From the NCBI RefSeq assembly GCF_025359345.1, contig NZ_JANYGQ010000032.1, forward strand, positions 186,001 through 250,000: a stretch of 64,000 nucleotides of DNA, in the 5' to 3' direction. The position numbers and the translations under genes are program-made. This stretch comes from Mucilaginibacter sp. (GTDB lineage Bacteria; Bacteroidota; Bacteroidia; Sphingobacteriales; Sphingobacteriaceae). Below, one piece after another: positions 1-7,561 of this stretch. Positions within the stretch are counted from its first letter, which is position 1; each line of letters opens with the position of its first letter. Below the pieces are notes generated by a model. It was not told the origin of the DNA, did no database searches, and saw only the letters and a list, made by a program, of their open reading frames with translations.

Positions 1-183
1 GAACTGGTTGGCTATTTGTATGCCGAGTGCGATTTTGCCTACGGATGCTACCTGATGACCGGTACCTGCCTGGTGCCGCCTGGTGAATTCACTTTGGCCG
101 TTGGCGATGAGGTGGAGATTTCCATTGATAAAATTGGTACACTTGTAAATACTATCGCCCTTAATCCCAAACATAAATCCTGA
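1..183 (+). CDS. Fumarylacetoacetate hydrolase family protein, C-terminal fragment
   Basis: Open from the first base in frame 1 to a TGA at 181-183; the start lies outside the window. The 60 visible residues carry the typical end of the FAH fold: an MTGTCLVPP segment, then a GDEVEISI strand and a final IGTLVNTI strand. Family members cleave or hydrate 2,4-diketo acids using a divalent metal. The gene sits 7 bases before a DUF6786 lipoprotein gene and FucP, so I infer the last step of non-phosphorylative L-fucose breakdown (2,4-diketo-3-deoxy-L-fuconate hydrolase or a related diketo-acid hydrolase). The fold assignment is fairly safe; the substrate is context only, and the catalytic metal-binding residues are not in view. 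Confidence 0.7.
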   Translation, partial: ELVGYLYAECDFAYGCYLMTGTCLVPPGEFTLAVGDEVEISIDKIGTLVNTIALNPKHKS

Positions 184-190
184 ATTTAAT

Positions 191-1423
191 ATGAGCGTTT
201 TAAAGTATTCATCCATTATGCTGGCTGCGTTGTGCTTAACTGCCTGTCAGCAAAATAAAGCCCCGGAGCAAAAACAGGCTGAAAGCCCTTATGCGAAAGG
301 GACATTTGGCTATGATCTTGATTTTTTAAAGAAAAAGGACAGCGTCATCGTTTTAAACAGTAAAGATGGGAGCGGGCAAATCATCGTTTCGCCAAAATAC
401 CAGGGCAAGGTGTTTACCTCGACTGCCGACGGCGCTAACGGCAAAAGCTTTGGATGGATAAACTATAAAACGTTCGACCAGCCAAAACTTGATGAGCATA
501 TGAACGCCTATGGTGGCGAAGACCGGTTATGGCTCGGCCCTGAGGGTGGTAAGTTCTCGCTGTTCTTTAAACCTGGCACCAAAATGGAGTTTGCTAACTG
601 GCACACCCCCGCAGCTGTTGATAACGAGAGCTGGAAGCTGGTATCGCATACCGATAAAAAAGCTTCGCTCAGCAAATCGGCATCGCTGCTTAATTACGCG
701 GGCACCACGCTTAGCCTTTTAATAAACCGCGATATTGAGATGCTGGAGGCAGCAGATGTAAAGATAACGCTGGGTATCGATGTAGATAGTAAGGTAAAAT
801 CGGTGGCCTTTCATACCACTACGACGCTGACAAATACGGGTGATAAAGCCTGGGACAAACAAACCGGTGCGCCTTGCATCTGGAATTTGGACATGTTTTC
901 GCCGTCATCAAAAACAATTACGGTGGTGCCTTATAATGATGGCCCGGGAAAAATTGCCACAACCGACTATTTTGGCGAGATACCCAAAGAAAGGATTAAA
1001 ATAAACAACGGCATCTTGTTATTTAAAGCTGATGGAAAGTTGCGCGGCAAATTGGGTATGCAGGCTGCCAGGGCTAAAACCATGGCGGGCAATTACGATG
1101 GCGAAAATAATGTATTAACCATCGTAGTATTTGATACCGACCCGAAAGCCACCTACCTTAACCAGGAATGGCGCACAGATCGTGACCCATTTGTAGGCGA
1201 TGCCGTTAATGCCTACAACGATGGCCCGCTGACCGATAAAACGCAGATGGGGCCGTTCTTTGAGTTGGAAAGCGTATCGTCGGCAGCATTTTTAAAGCCA
1301 AATGAAAAGTTATCACACAATCACAGCGTGTTTCATTTTACAGGGGATAAGGAAGAATTAAATACAATCGCCTTAAAAACTTTAGGAATTTCGCTGCAGG
1401 ATATACAAGCTGCGTTTAAATAA
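191..1423 (+). CDS. DUF6786-like lipoprotein
   Basis: A 410-residue exported lipoprotein. The first 19 residues form a lipoprotein signal peptide with lipobox LTAC, so the mature protein starts at Cys19 and is anchored to a membrane. The body is rich in beta strands and contains the segments YGGEDRLWLGPEGG (about residues 106-120) and NQEWRTDRDPF, which I recognise from the Bacteroidota DUF6786 group; the fold suggests a galactose-mutarotase-like beta-sandwich, but that is inference. It starts 7 bases after the FAH-family gene and is followed 69 bases later by the fucose permease, so it is probably co-expressed with fucose use and may handle a carbohydrate outside the cytoplasm. No catalytic residue can be named. 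Confidence 0.6.
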   Translation: MSVLKYSSIMLAALCLTACQQNKAPEQKQAESPYAKGTFGYDLDFLKKKDSVIVLNSKDGSGQIIVSPKYQGKVFTSTADGANGKSFGWINYKTFDQPKLDEHMNAYGGEDRLWLGPEGGKFSLFFKPGTKMEFANWHTPAAVDNESWKLVSHTDKKASLSKSASLLNYAGTTLSLLINRDIEMLEAADVKITLGIDVDSKVKSVAFHTTTTLTNTGDKAWDKQTGAPCIWNLDMFSPSSKTITVVPYNDGPGKIATTDYFGEIPKERIKINNGILLFKADGKLRGKLGMQAARAKTMAGNYDGENNVLTIVVFDTDPKATYLNQEWRTDRDPFVGDAVNAYNDGPLTDKTQMGPFFELESVSSAAFLKPNEKLSHNHSVFHFTGDKEELNTIALKTLGISLQDIQAAFK

Positions 1424-1492
1424 TTATATTCAGCCTTTTGAAGCTGAACGCTCTTTACAGAACCAATTATTAACCGATTTTAAACCTATTTC

Positions 1493-2770
1493 ATGTCAAA
1501 AGACCAAAAGTTTATTGCACTGGCTTTAGTTACGTCCCTGTTTTTTATTTGGGGATTTGCACTGAACCTTAATCCAATATTGATTGCCCACCTGAAAAAG
1601 GCGTGCCAGTTAACCGATTTTGAGTCATCACTGGTTGATTCGGCTTCTTATTTCGCGTATTTCCTTTTGCCTATTCCGGCCGCAAGGTTTATGCACACGT
1701 ATGGTTATAAGGGTGGGATACTACTTGGTTTGGTGCTTTTCGCCATAGGCTCGTTCCTGTTTTTTCCGGCAGCTGCAGTAAGGAGCTATTATTTCTTTTT
1801 AGGGTCTTTATTCGTGATTTTTAGCGGGGCAGCATTTTTGGAAACTGCTGCAAACCCATACATCACAGTATTGGGCGACCCGGCGACAGCAACCAGGCGT
1901 ATAAACTTCTCGCAATCGTTTAATGGTTTGGCGGCCACACTTGGCCCGTTAGCCGGTGGTGTGTTTATTTTGAAAGGGGGGAATTTATCGGCGGATGAGG
2001 AAAAGGCTATGTCAGCAGCGCAGCTTGATGCCTACCTGAACAAAGAAGCCGCTGCTGTACAAATTCCTTACCTTATTATAGGTTTAGTTGTACTGGTTGT
2101 AGCCATTTTGATATATCGGACGGCGTTGCCGGAGATTGTAGAAGAAGGCAGTGAATCTATTGATGGCGAAACAGGCACATTGCTCAATAAAATTTGGTCA
2201 TTGCTGAAAGTAAATCAATTGAGAAAAGGTGTGATCGCTCAATTTTTTTACGTAGGTGCACAGGCTGGAATATTAGGGTTTTTCATAAGATATTCTGAGC
2301 GGACCGCAGGGCTAACGGAAACGTCGGCCAAGTACCACCTTGCTGCTGCCACTTTTTGTTTCATGTTAGGAAGGTTTAGCGGTACTTATTTAATGAAATT
2401 CATAAACCCGGTAAAGTTGCTTGCATTTTACTGCCTGATGAATGTGTCACTGCTGATAGCTATCTTCTTCTTGCACGGGATATTTACTGTTTATGGGCTG
2501 ATGGGGGTTACATTTTTTATGTCAATAATGTTTCCAACAGTATTTTCGCTAAGTACTATAGGGCTGGGTTCAAGAACAAAGCTTGGGTCGTCGCTGGTAA
2601 TAATGGGAATAGTTGGGGGAGCGATAATTCCTCCCATAATGGGAAAGATTTCAGACCGAAGCAGCATTCAATACGCCTATTTGGTACCCATCGTATCTTT
2701 CCTTTACATATTTTATTTTGCCTGGCGGAACTTGAATGTGAAAAATGTGGAGATGGTTGCGGGGCATTAG
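1493..2770 (+). CDS. fucP: L-fucose:H+ symporter permease
   Basis: A 425-residue major facilitator protein with 12 hydrophobic segments. The N-terminal half carries the FucP signature: FFIWGFALNLNPILIAHL at 17-34, then SLVDSASYFAYF with Asp49 in the place of the proton/sugar-binding Asp46 of E. coli FucP, and FLETAANPY around residue 115, whose Glu matches E. coli Glu135. It brings L-fucose across the inner membrane with a proton. The neighbours (SDR dehydrogenase, lactonase-like amidohydrolase, FAH-family hydrolase) agree with fucose as substrate and with an oxidative route that needs no kinase. Related permeases for glucose/galactose share the fold, so the substrate rests on the signature plus context. 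Confidence 0.85.
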   Translation: MSKDQKFIALALVTSLFFIWGFALNLNPILIAHLKKACQLTDFESSLVDSASYFAYFLLPIPAARFMHTYGYKGGILLGLVLFAIGSFLFFPAAAVRSYYFFLGSLFVIFSGAAFLETAANPYITVLGDPATATRRINFSQSFNGLAATLGPLAGGVFILKGGNLSADEEKAMSAAQLDAYLNKEAAAVQIPYLIIGLVVLVVAILIYRTALPEIVEEGSESIDGETGTLLNKIWSLLKVNQLRKGVIAQFFYVGAQAGILGFFIRYSERTAGLTETSAKYHLAAATFCFMLGRFSGTYLMKFINPVKLLAFYCLMNVSLLIAIFFLHGIFTVYGLMGVTFFMSIMFPTVFSLSTIGLGSRTKLGSSLVIMGIVGGAIIPPIMGKISDRSSIQYAYLVPIVSFLYIFYFAWRNLNVKNVEMVAGH

Positions 2771-2793
2771 GCAGGGGGAAATAAACAACTTTG

Positions 2794-2823
2794 TTGCCGC
2801 GCTCGTTCCTCGCTCGCAATGAC
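2794..2823. repeat. Dispersed repeat, GCTCGTTCCTCGCTCGC type
   Basis: Between fucP and the SDR gene is a 30-bp segment containing GCTCGTTCCTCGCTCGC, whose complement has the form of the GTCATTGCGAGCGAGGAACG repeats that I know from many Sphingobacteriaceae genomes. A partial second piece, GCGAGCGGG, follows at 2839-2847. Only one full copy is in this window, so the repeat status leans on prior knowledge. Confidence 0.45.
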
Positions 2824-2873
2824 AAAATGGTCACTATAGCGAGCGGGATAAATTGCATTAATAATTTAACATC

Positions 2874-3662
2874 ATGGATTTAGGATTAAAAAATAAAGTA
2901 ATAGTAGTAACCGGCGGGGCAAAAGGTATTGGCGCCGGCATTGTAAAAGTATTAGCTGCTGAAGGCGCAATACCTGTTATAGTGGGCAGGAGCGAGGAGG
3001 ATAACCTTATAACTGTAAAAGAGGTTGAAGCTGCGGGCGGACAGGCACACCATGTAGTAGCCGAACTTACTGACCCTGCCGCCTGCGAAAACGCAATAAA
3101 TAAAATCCTGCAACAATTTGGCCGTATCGAAGGTCTTGTTAACAATGCAGGGGTAAATGACGGTGTTGGGCTTGAGCATGGAAATTACGAAAAGTTTATG
3201 GCATCGCTGCATAAAAACGTGGTTCATTACTATTTGATGGCTCATTTTGCTTTACCTGCCTTGAAAAAATCGAAAGGGGCCATATTGAATATAACTTCAA
3301 AGACTGCTGCCACAGGGCAGGGAAATACATCTGGGTATGCTGCCGCAAATGGCGGACGCAACGCCCTGACACGTGAGTGGGCGGTTGAATTGCTTAAATA
3401 TGGCATCAGGGTAAATGCTATTGTAGTTGCCGAATGCTGGACACCGTTATATGAAAACTGGATAAACACTTTGCCCGACCCAATTGCAAAACGCAAGGAT
3501 ATTGAATCCAAAATCCCGTTGGAAAATAGGATGACCACTGCCGAAGAAATAGCTAACATGACGGTATTCTTATTGTCTGAACGGTCAAGCCATACAACCG
3601 GGCAACTGATTTATGTAGACGGCGGATACGTGCATTTGGACAGGGCGCTGGCGAATGCATAG
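2874..3662 (+). CDS. SDR oxidoreductase, probable L-fucose dehydrogenase (Tyr-x3-Asn)
   Basis: A 262-residue Rossmann-fold short-chain dehydrogenase: TGGAKGIG at 13-20 binds NAD(P), NNAG at 90-93 is the structural motif, Asn115 and Ser142 are in the usual active-site positions, and the C-terminus ends in the typical TGQLIYVDGGY. Expected role: oxidise L-fucose to L-fucono-lactone, feeding the amidohydrolase encoded 94 bases downstream. Odd point: the catalytic Tyr155 is followed by Ala-Ala-Ala-Asn, so Asn159 replaces the lysine of the YxxxK motif (codon AAT at 3348-3350). The surrounding segment SGYAAANGGRNALTREWA looks intact and not decayed, so this may be a subclade feature. Starts at ATG 2874. 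Substrate inferred from context. Confidence 0.75.
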   Translation: MDLGLKNKVIVVTGGAKGIGAGIVKVLAAEGAIPVIVGRSEEDNLITVKEVEAAGGQAHHVVAELTDPAACENAINKILQQFGRIEGLVNNAGVNDGVGLEHGNYEKFMASLHKNVVHYYLMAHFALPALKKSKGAILNITSKTAATGQGNTSGYAAANGGRNALTREWAVELLKYGIRVNAIVVAECWTPLYENWINTLPDPIAKRKDIESKIPLENRMTTAEEIANMTVFLLSERSSHTTGQLIYVDGGYVHLDRALANA

Positions 3663-3746
3663 ATTGAGTTGATTAAGAGAATGGTTGATTAGGTTAATAA
3701 CACGTACGGTTTAATCTTGTAAATTCATAAAATCCATAAATCGTGT
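3663..3746. repeat. Intergenic repeat patch (TTGATTAAG and ATCCATAAATCGTGT units)
   Basis: The gap between the SDR and amidohydrolase genes holds short TTGATTA-type units (3666-3690) and ATCCATAAATCGTGT at 3732-3746. The latter recurs nearly unchanged at 5833-5847 and 60659-60673, always just next to a gene end or start. TTGATTA-type units also occur at 13250-13285 and, inverted, at 52160-52210. Confidence 0.5.
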
Positions 3747-3756
3747 TAAGAAACAA

Positions 3757-4587
3757 ATGAAAATAGACTCCCACCAGCATTTTTGGAAATTTGACCCGGT
3801 AAGAGATGCATGGATTAATGAACCCATGGCTGCAATTAAGCGCGATTTTTACCCGGAAGACCTTAAACCAATATTAAAAAAGCATCAAATAGACGGTTGC
3901 GTAGCTGTACAGGCTGACCAATCAGAAACCGAAACTGAATTTTTACTCGAGCTGGCCGAAGAAAATGAGTTTGTAAAAGGCGTTGTGGGCTGGGTTGACT
4001 TTATGGACCCACACGTGAGGGAGCGGATTGCACATTACAGCGAACATAAAAAACTGAAAGGGATGCGCCATGTGCTACAAGGTGAATCTGACAGGGCCTA
4101 TATGCTAAACCCGCAGTTTATGAAAGGCATTGCCGCCCTAAAGAACTACGATTTGGCTTACGATATCCTCATTTTTCCCGACCAGTTAGGCTACACCAAC
4201 CAGTTTGTAAAAAACATTTCCGGGGTACGCTTCGTAATTGACCATATTGCTAAGCCTGATATTAAAAATCAGAATATTGAAAAATGGGCCAATAACATCA
4301 GGCTTATTGCGAAATATGATAATGCTTGGTGCAAAATATCAGGCATGGTGACCGAGGCCGATTGGCAAAACTGGCAGCAAAGCGATTTTGAACCGTATCT
4401 TGATGTGATATTTGAGGCGTTCGGTGCTAACCGGGTAATGTTTGGGTCTGACTGGCCGGTTTGTAATGTGGCAGGCGGGTATGATAAAATGATTTCGATA
4501 GTTGAAAATTACGTGTCGAAACTATCAACGGAAGAACAGGCCCGGTTTTGGGGACTTAACGCAATTGAATTTTATAAACTTAATTAA
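3757..4587 (+). CDS. Amidohydrolase family 2, probable L-fucono-lactonase
   Basis: A 276-residue TIM-barrel metal-dependent hydrolase of the COG3618 type. It opens with MKIDSHQHFW, giving the metal ligands His6 and His8; a later FVIDHIAKP segment supplies another His and MFGSDWPV near residue 230 the conserved Asp. Members of this family hydrolyse sugar lactones such as L-fucono-1,5-lactone and L-rhamnono-lactone. Placed between the SDR dehydrogenase and a secreted glycoside hydrolase in a fucP cluster, it most likely turns L-fuconolactone into L-fuconate in the cytoplasm. No signal peptide. The stop codon overlaps the start of the next gene by one base (TAATG), so the two are translated together. 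Confidence 0.8.
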   Translation: MKIDSHQHFWKFDPVRDAWINEPMAAIKRDFYPEDLKPILKKHQIDGCVAVQADQSETETEFLLELAEENEFVKGVVGWVDFMDPHVRERIAHYSEHKKLKGMRHVLQGESDRAYMLNPQFMKGIAALKNYDLAYDILIFPDQLGYTNQFVKNISGVRFVIDHIAKPDIKNQNIEKWANNIRLIAKYDNAWCKISGMVTEADWQNWQQSDFEPYLDVIFEAFGANRVMFGSDWPVCNVAGGYDKMISIVENYVSKLSTEEQARFWGLNAIEFYKLN

Positions 4588-5759
4588 TGATAATGATGAA
4601 AAAGTCAGCTTTAATTGTTTTGATGGGTGCTTTTGTATGTTTCTCGGCAGCAGCACAGGAAAAGTTTAATGGCCTGGGCGTAAACATGGGAAACCTTTAC
4701 CGCATGTCGGATGCGAAAACCCGCTCTATCGGTCCTGAGAATTTTAATGGCGAAAAAGGCAAAGGTGGGATGGCTACTACAGGTACAGGCGCGGGGCCTT
4801 CACGGGAGTTGGGTCAGGGCTGGAAAGTTAGCCCCAGCGTCGTGATAAAAAAACACACTACGTACACGGTTGCAGAAATAAATGAATCGGGAGCCATACA
4901 GCATATATGGATGACGCCTACCGGCAACTGGCGGTACTCCATCATCCGTTTTTATTGGGACGATGAAACCACACCATCAGTAGAAACGCCGGTTGGCGAC
5001 TTTTTCTGCATGGGATGGGGCAGGTATGCCGCGGTAACTTCACTGGCCGTGGTGGTGAATCCGGGCAGCGGGCTAAATTGTTACTGGCCAATGCCTTTTC
5101 GCAAAAAATGCCGCATAACAATGGAGAACATTGCCGACGAAGACATGGTGCTGTACTACCAGGTTGATTATACTCTTACCGATGTACCTAAAGATGCGGG
5201 CTATTTCCACGCGCAGTTCCGCCGGGTAAATCCCTTGCCGTTTAAGCAGGACTATACAATAGTTGACGGAATTACCGGTAAAGGCCAGTATGTGGGTACA
5301 TACCTTGCTTATGGCTCAAACAAAAATGGCTGGTGGGGCGAAGGCGAAATAAAATTCTTTATGGATGGCGATACCAAATTCCCAACAATTGCGGGCACTG
5401 GTACCGAAGATTATTTTAACGGTGCCTATGATTTCGACAGCCAGCATAAAAAGGCTGATGGCTCTGAAACCAGCCAATACACTGAGTTTAGCGGCCCTTA
5501 CACGGGTCTGCCGCAGGTATTACGCGGCGATGGCCATTACGACATAGCACAACGGTTTGGACTTTACCGCTGGCACATAGCCGACCCGGTACGTTTTGAA
5601 AAAGATTTAAAAGTTACCCTGCAGGATCTAGGCTGGCACCACGATGGCCGTTATATGCCCTTACAGGATGATTTGGCAACCGTAGCCTTCTGGTACCAAA
5701 GTGAGCCGCACGGGGTATTCCCGGTGTTCCCGTCGAAGGATGTGCTTGAGGTAAACTAA
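4587..5759 (+). CDS. Secreted GH172 (DUF2961) family glycoside hydrolase
   Basis: A 390-residue exported protein: residues 1-24 form a signal peptide ending in AAAQ. The body matches the DUF2961 family, now GH172, including GTGTEDYFNGAYDF (about 271-284), whose Glu is in the position of a catalytic acid in characterised family members. Known GH172 enzymes act on difructose anhydrides and on D-arabinofuranose or related furanosides, so activity on a fucose-containing substrate is not established; the genomic position suggests release of a sugar that the fucose route then uses. The ATG overlaps the previous stop by one base; a second ATG at 4593 gives MMKKSALIVL and is an equally good start. 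Confidence 0.75.
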   Translation: MIMMKKSALIVLMGAFVCFSAAAQEKFNGLGVNMGNLYRMSDAKTRSIGPENFNGEKGKGGMATTGTGAGPSRELGQGWKVSPSVVIKKHTTYTVAEINESGAIQHIWMTPTGNWRYSIIRFYWDDETTPSVETPVGDFFCMGWGRYAAVTSLAVVVNPGSGLNCYWPMPFRKKCRITMENIADEDMVLYYQVDYTLTDVPKDAGYFHAQFRRVNPLPFKQDYTIVDGITGKGQYVGTYLAYGSNKNGWWGEGEIKFFMDGDTKFPTIAGTGTEDYFNGAYDFDSQHKKADGSETSQYTEFSGPYTGLPQVLRGDGHYDIAQRFGLYRWHIADPVRFEKDLKVTLQDLGWHHDGRYMPLQDDLATVAFWYQSEPHGVFPVFPSKDVLEVN

Positions 5760-5847
5760 GATTTTTAAGATTTATTGGATTAAAGGATTTACATGTTGTA
5801 TAGAGCTGTCATTCATCGTGTAAATCTTTTACATCCTTAAATCGTGT
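5760..5847. repeat. Intergenic inverted repeat with ATCCTTAAATCGTGT unit
   Basis: The gap between the convergent GH172 and PDZ-protein genes holds imperfect arms AAAGGATTTACATG and CGTGTAAATCTTTTA, then ATCCTTAAATCGTGT at 5833-5847, the unit also seen at 3732 and 60659. The stem could act as a weak bidirectional terminator, but no clean U-tract follows. Confidence 0.5.
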
Positions 5848-7080
5848 TTATATGCGCCGTTTCAGTGTAATTATCACATTGTCATACTTCTTATCGTGGT
5901 AAACCTCTAACAAAAGGCTGCGGTCATCCTGCGATTTAAAAAGATTGTCAACCTCTTCTAAGCTCATATTTGCAATCAGTTTGAAGTTTATCGACACAAT
6001 TTCATCGTCTTTTTCAAGGCCGACTTTATCTGCTGCAGAGCCAGGCTCTACACGGCTGATGATGATCCGCCTGAAGCCATCGCCATCTGCGTAATATTCA
6101 AGGCCGCTCATGTCCTGCTCAAAAGGCGCTTTAAAACCGGGGCCGGGTTTAAGGTACATGGCGCCACCAGCGTAATCAAAAACTACCGTAAACCGCTTAA
6201 GCAATCCAATGCCCAGGTTGCCATCGCGTTTTATGTTAATGTATTTTCTTAACGAATCGTCTTGTGGGAAAGAAGAAATGATATCCTTTATTTTGTATTT
6301 GCCCATCGCAATTTCATTCACCCTGCTGATGTACCCGTTTATGGGGCCGCTAAAGCCAACCCCCAGGTTTGCATGGATACATTTTTTGGTTAGCTCTGTT
6401 TTGTCGGAAACATTTTCGAGTGAAAGGGGGTGACCAGCACCAAGGTCGACAATAAGCTTACTCCTTTTAATTTCGCCGCTGGGCATCACAATATTTGTTT
6501 CAAAATATGGCTTGTGATCTTCTATGGTTATTGGCACCCGTTCACCTTTTGCAAATCGTTTGGTCTCGCTGGGGCGGTATACAGTGAGGGTTGAATCGCT
6601 GAAACTTACTTTTACCGCCAGGTTGTTGAAAAATTCATAACCCAACAACCCATGTATGGGCATTCCTGCGTAATTCGACAAGCCAAACTGGTCTTTTTTT
6701 AATATCGCGGCATTAACCCCATAGCTGGTAAGGCCGGGTATACCAATATTTAAAACAGACGATGCATACGCCTCGTACGATTCGTTTTCGCCAAAACCAC
6801 GGAGCTTAAGAATGCGCCTTGATGACATATCAAGCGAGTCGATCAACAACGGATCGGTAATAATCATCAGGCCGACGCCCGTATCCATCACAAAATTATA
6901 GGGGCCCTTGTTATTGATCCGCAATTTGATAATAATCATATTACGTACCAGCCTGAACGGTATAGTTACTTTATTGCGGTTGCTATTTAAATCGAATGAC
7001 TGGGAGTAGGCTGTTGTGAAAATAAAGCAATTTAAATACAACAGCCACATCATAAACCGGTGTGTATTTTTACTAAACAT
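5848..7080 (-). CDS. Retropepsin-like aspartyl protease with C-terminal PDZ domain
   Basis: A 410-residue exported protein with an N-terminal signal peptide ending near AYSQ (residue 27). Two beta-rich lobes each carry an aspartyl-protease-like loop: NFVMDTGVG (Asp66-Thr67-Gly68) and LIVDLGAGH (Asp212, with Leu in place of Thr). Residues 330-400 are a PDZ domain (VEPGSAADKVGLEKDDEIVSIN). This architecture is common in Bacteroidota and is annotated as aspartyl protease family/PDZ protein; substrates are unknown. It would act in the periplasm or at the surface. The degenerate second motif raises the question whether both lobes are catalytic. Transcribed alone and convergent with the fucose cluster. 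Confidence 0.75.
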   Translation of the reverse strand: MFSKNTHRFMMWLLYLNCFIFTTAYSQSFDLNSNRNKVTIPFRLVRNMIIIKLRINNKGPYNFVMDTGVGLMIITDPLLIDSLDMSSRRILKLRGFGENESYEAYASSVLNIGIPGLTSYGVNAAILKKDQFGLSNYAGMPIHGLLGYEFFNNLAVKVSFSDSTLTVYRPSETKRFAKGERVPITIEDHKPYFETNIVMPSGEIKRSKLIVDLGAGHPLSLENVSDKTELTKKCIHANLGVGFSGPINGYISRVNEIAMGKYKIKDIISSFPQDDSLRKYINIKRDGNLGIGLLKRFTVVFDYAGGAMYLKPGPGFKAPFEQDMSGLEYYADGDGFRRIIISRVEPGSAADKVGLEKDDEIVSINFKLIANMSLEEVDNLFKSQDDRSLLLEVYHDKKYDNVIITLKRRI

Positions 7081-7474
7081 AACAAAAAAATTAATGTACG
7101 TTAAACACTGCCGGGTTTTGCGCCGGCTAATATAAAAGCACAGCCACCCAGGCTGGCTTCTTTAAATGTATCTGTAATATAGGCGCTTATGGGCGCTTGT
7201 TTTATAATTGGTGGAATTTCTATTAAATTTACGAATAAAAATATTAGTATTCCAAAGTAAATATGCAAGCCAATTTTGCCTGCTAATCAGTACCGGGAGC
7301 CAAGAACAAGAAGTAAAGCAATTAGCCAGCTGCTTGGTGTCAGTACAGTTATAATCTCCCGGCGCTTATCTTCACCGGGTGATTATCGCTCATTTCTTTT
7401 TGATTCATGATTCTTAGCTCCCGAATCTGATTTATTGTATAAATTTATGCAGATATTGATTCGAAAGCTATTCA
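7081..7474. other. Long intergenic stretch without a gene
   Basis: About 400 bp between divergent genes. I find no credible coding frame. It holds an inverted pair, GGGAGCCAAGAA near 7291 and TTCTTAGCTCCC near 7410, related to the CTTGACTCTTG repeats elsewhere in the window, and otherwise AT-rich sequence likely to contain promoters for both flanking genes, none of which I can place with confidence. Confidence 0.5.
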
Positions 7475-7510
7475 GGGCTTATACAAGTTTGTACAAGTTT
7501 GTACAAGCCC
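7475..7510. repeat. 10-bp tandem repeat inside a palindrome upstream of the HTH-like gene
   Basis: TACAAGTTTG occurs at 7482-7491 and 7492-7501, followed by a partial third TACAAGCC. The same stretch is bounded by arms GGGCTTATAC (7475-7484) and GTACAAGCCC (7501-7510), complementary except for one base. It ends 51 bases before the ATG of the next gene, so it could be an operator or a 5' leader hairpin. A TATTTTTG box at 7531-7538 fits the -7 consensus but lacks a well-spaced -33 TTTG. Confidence 0.55.
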
Positions 7511-7561
7511 CACTATTCGGCAGGATGTGGTATTTTTGTCTTACTATACAGGATATTGACT

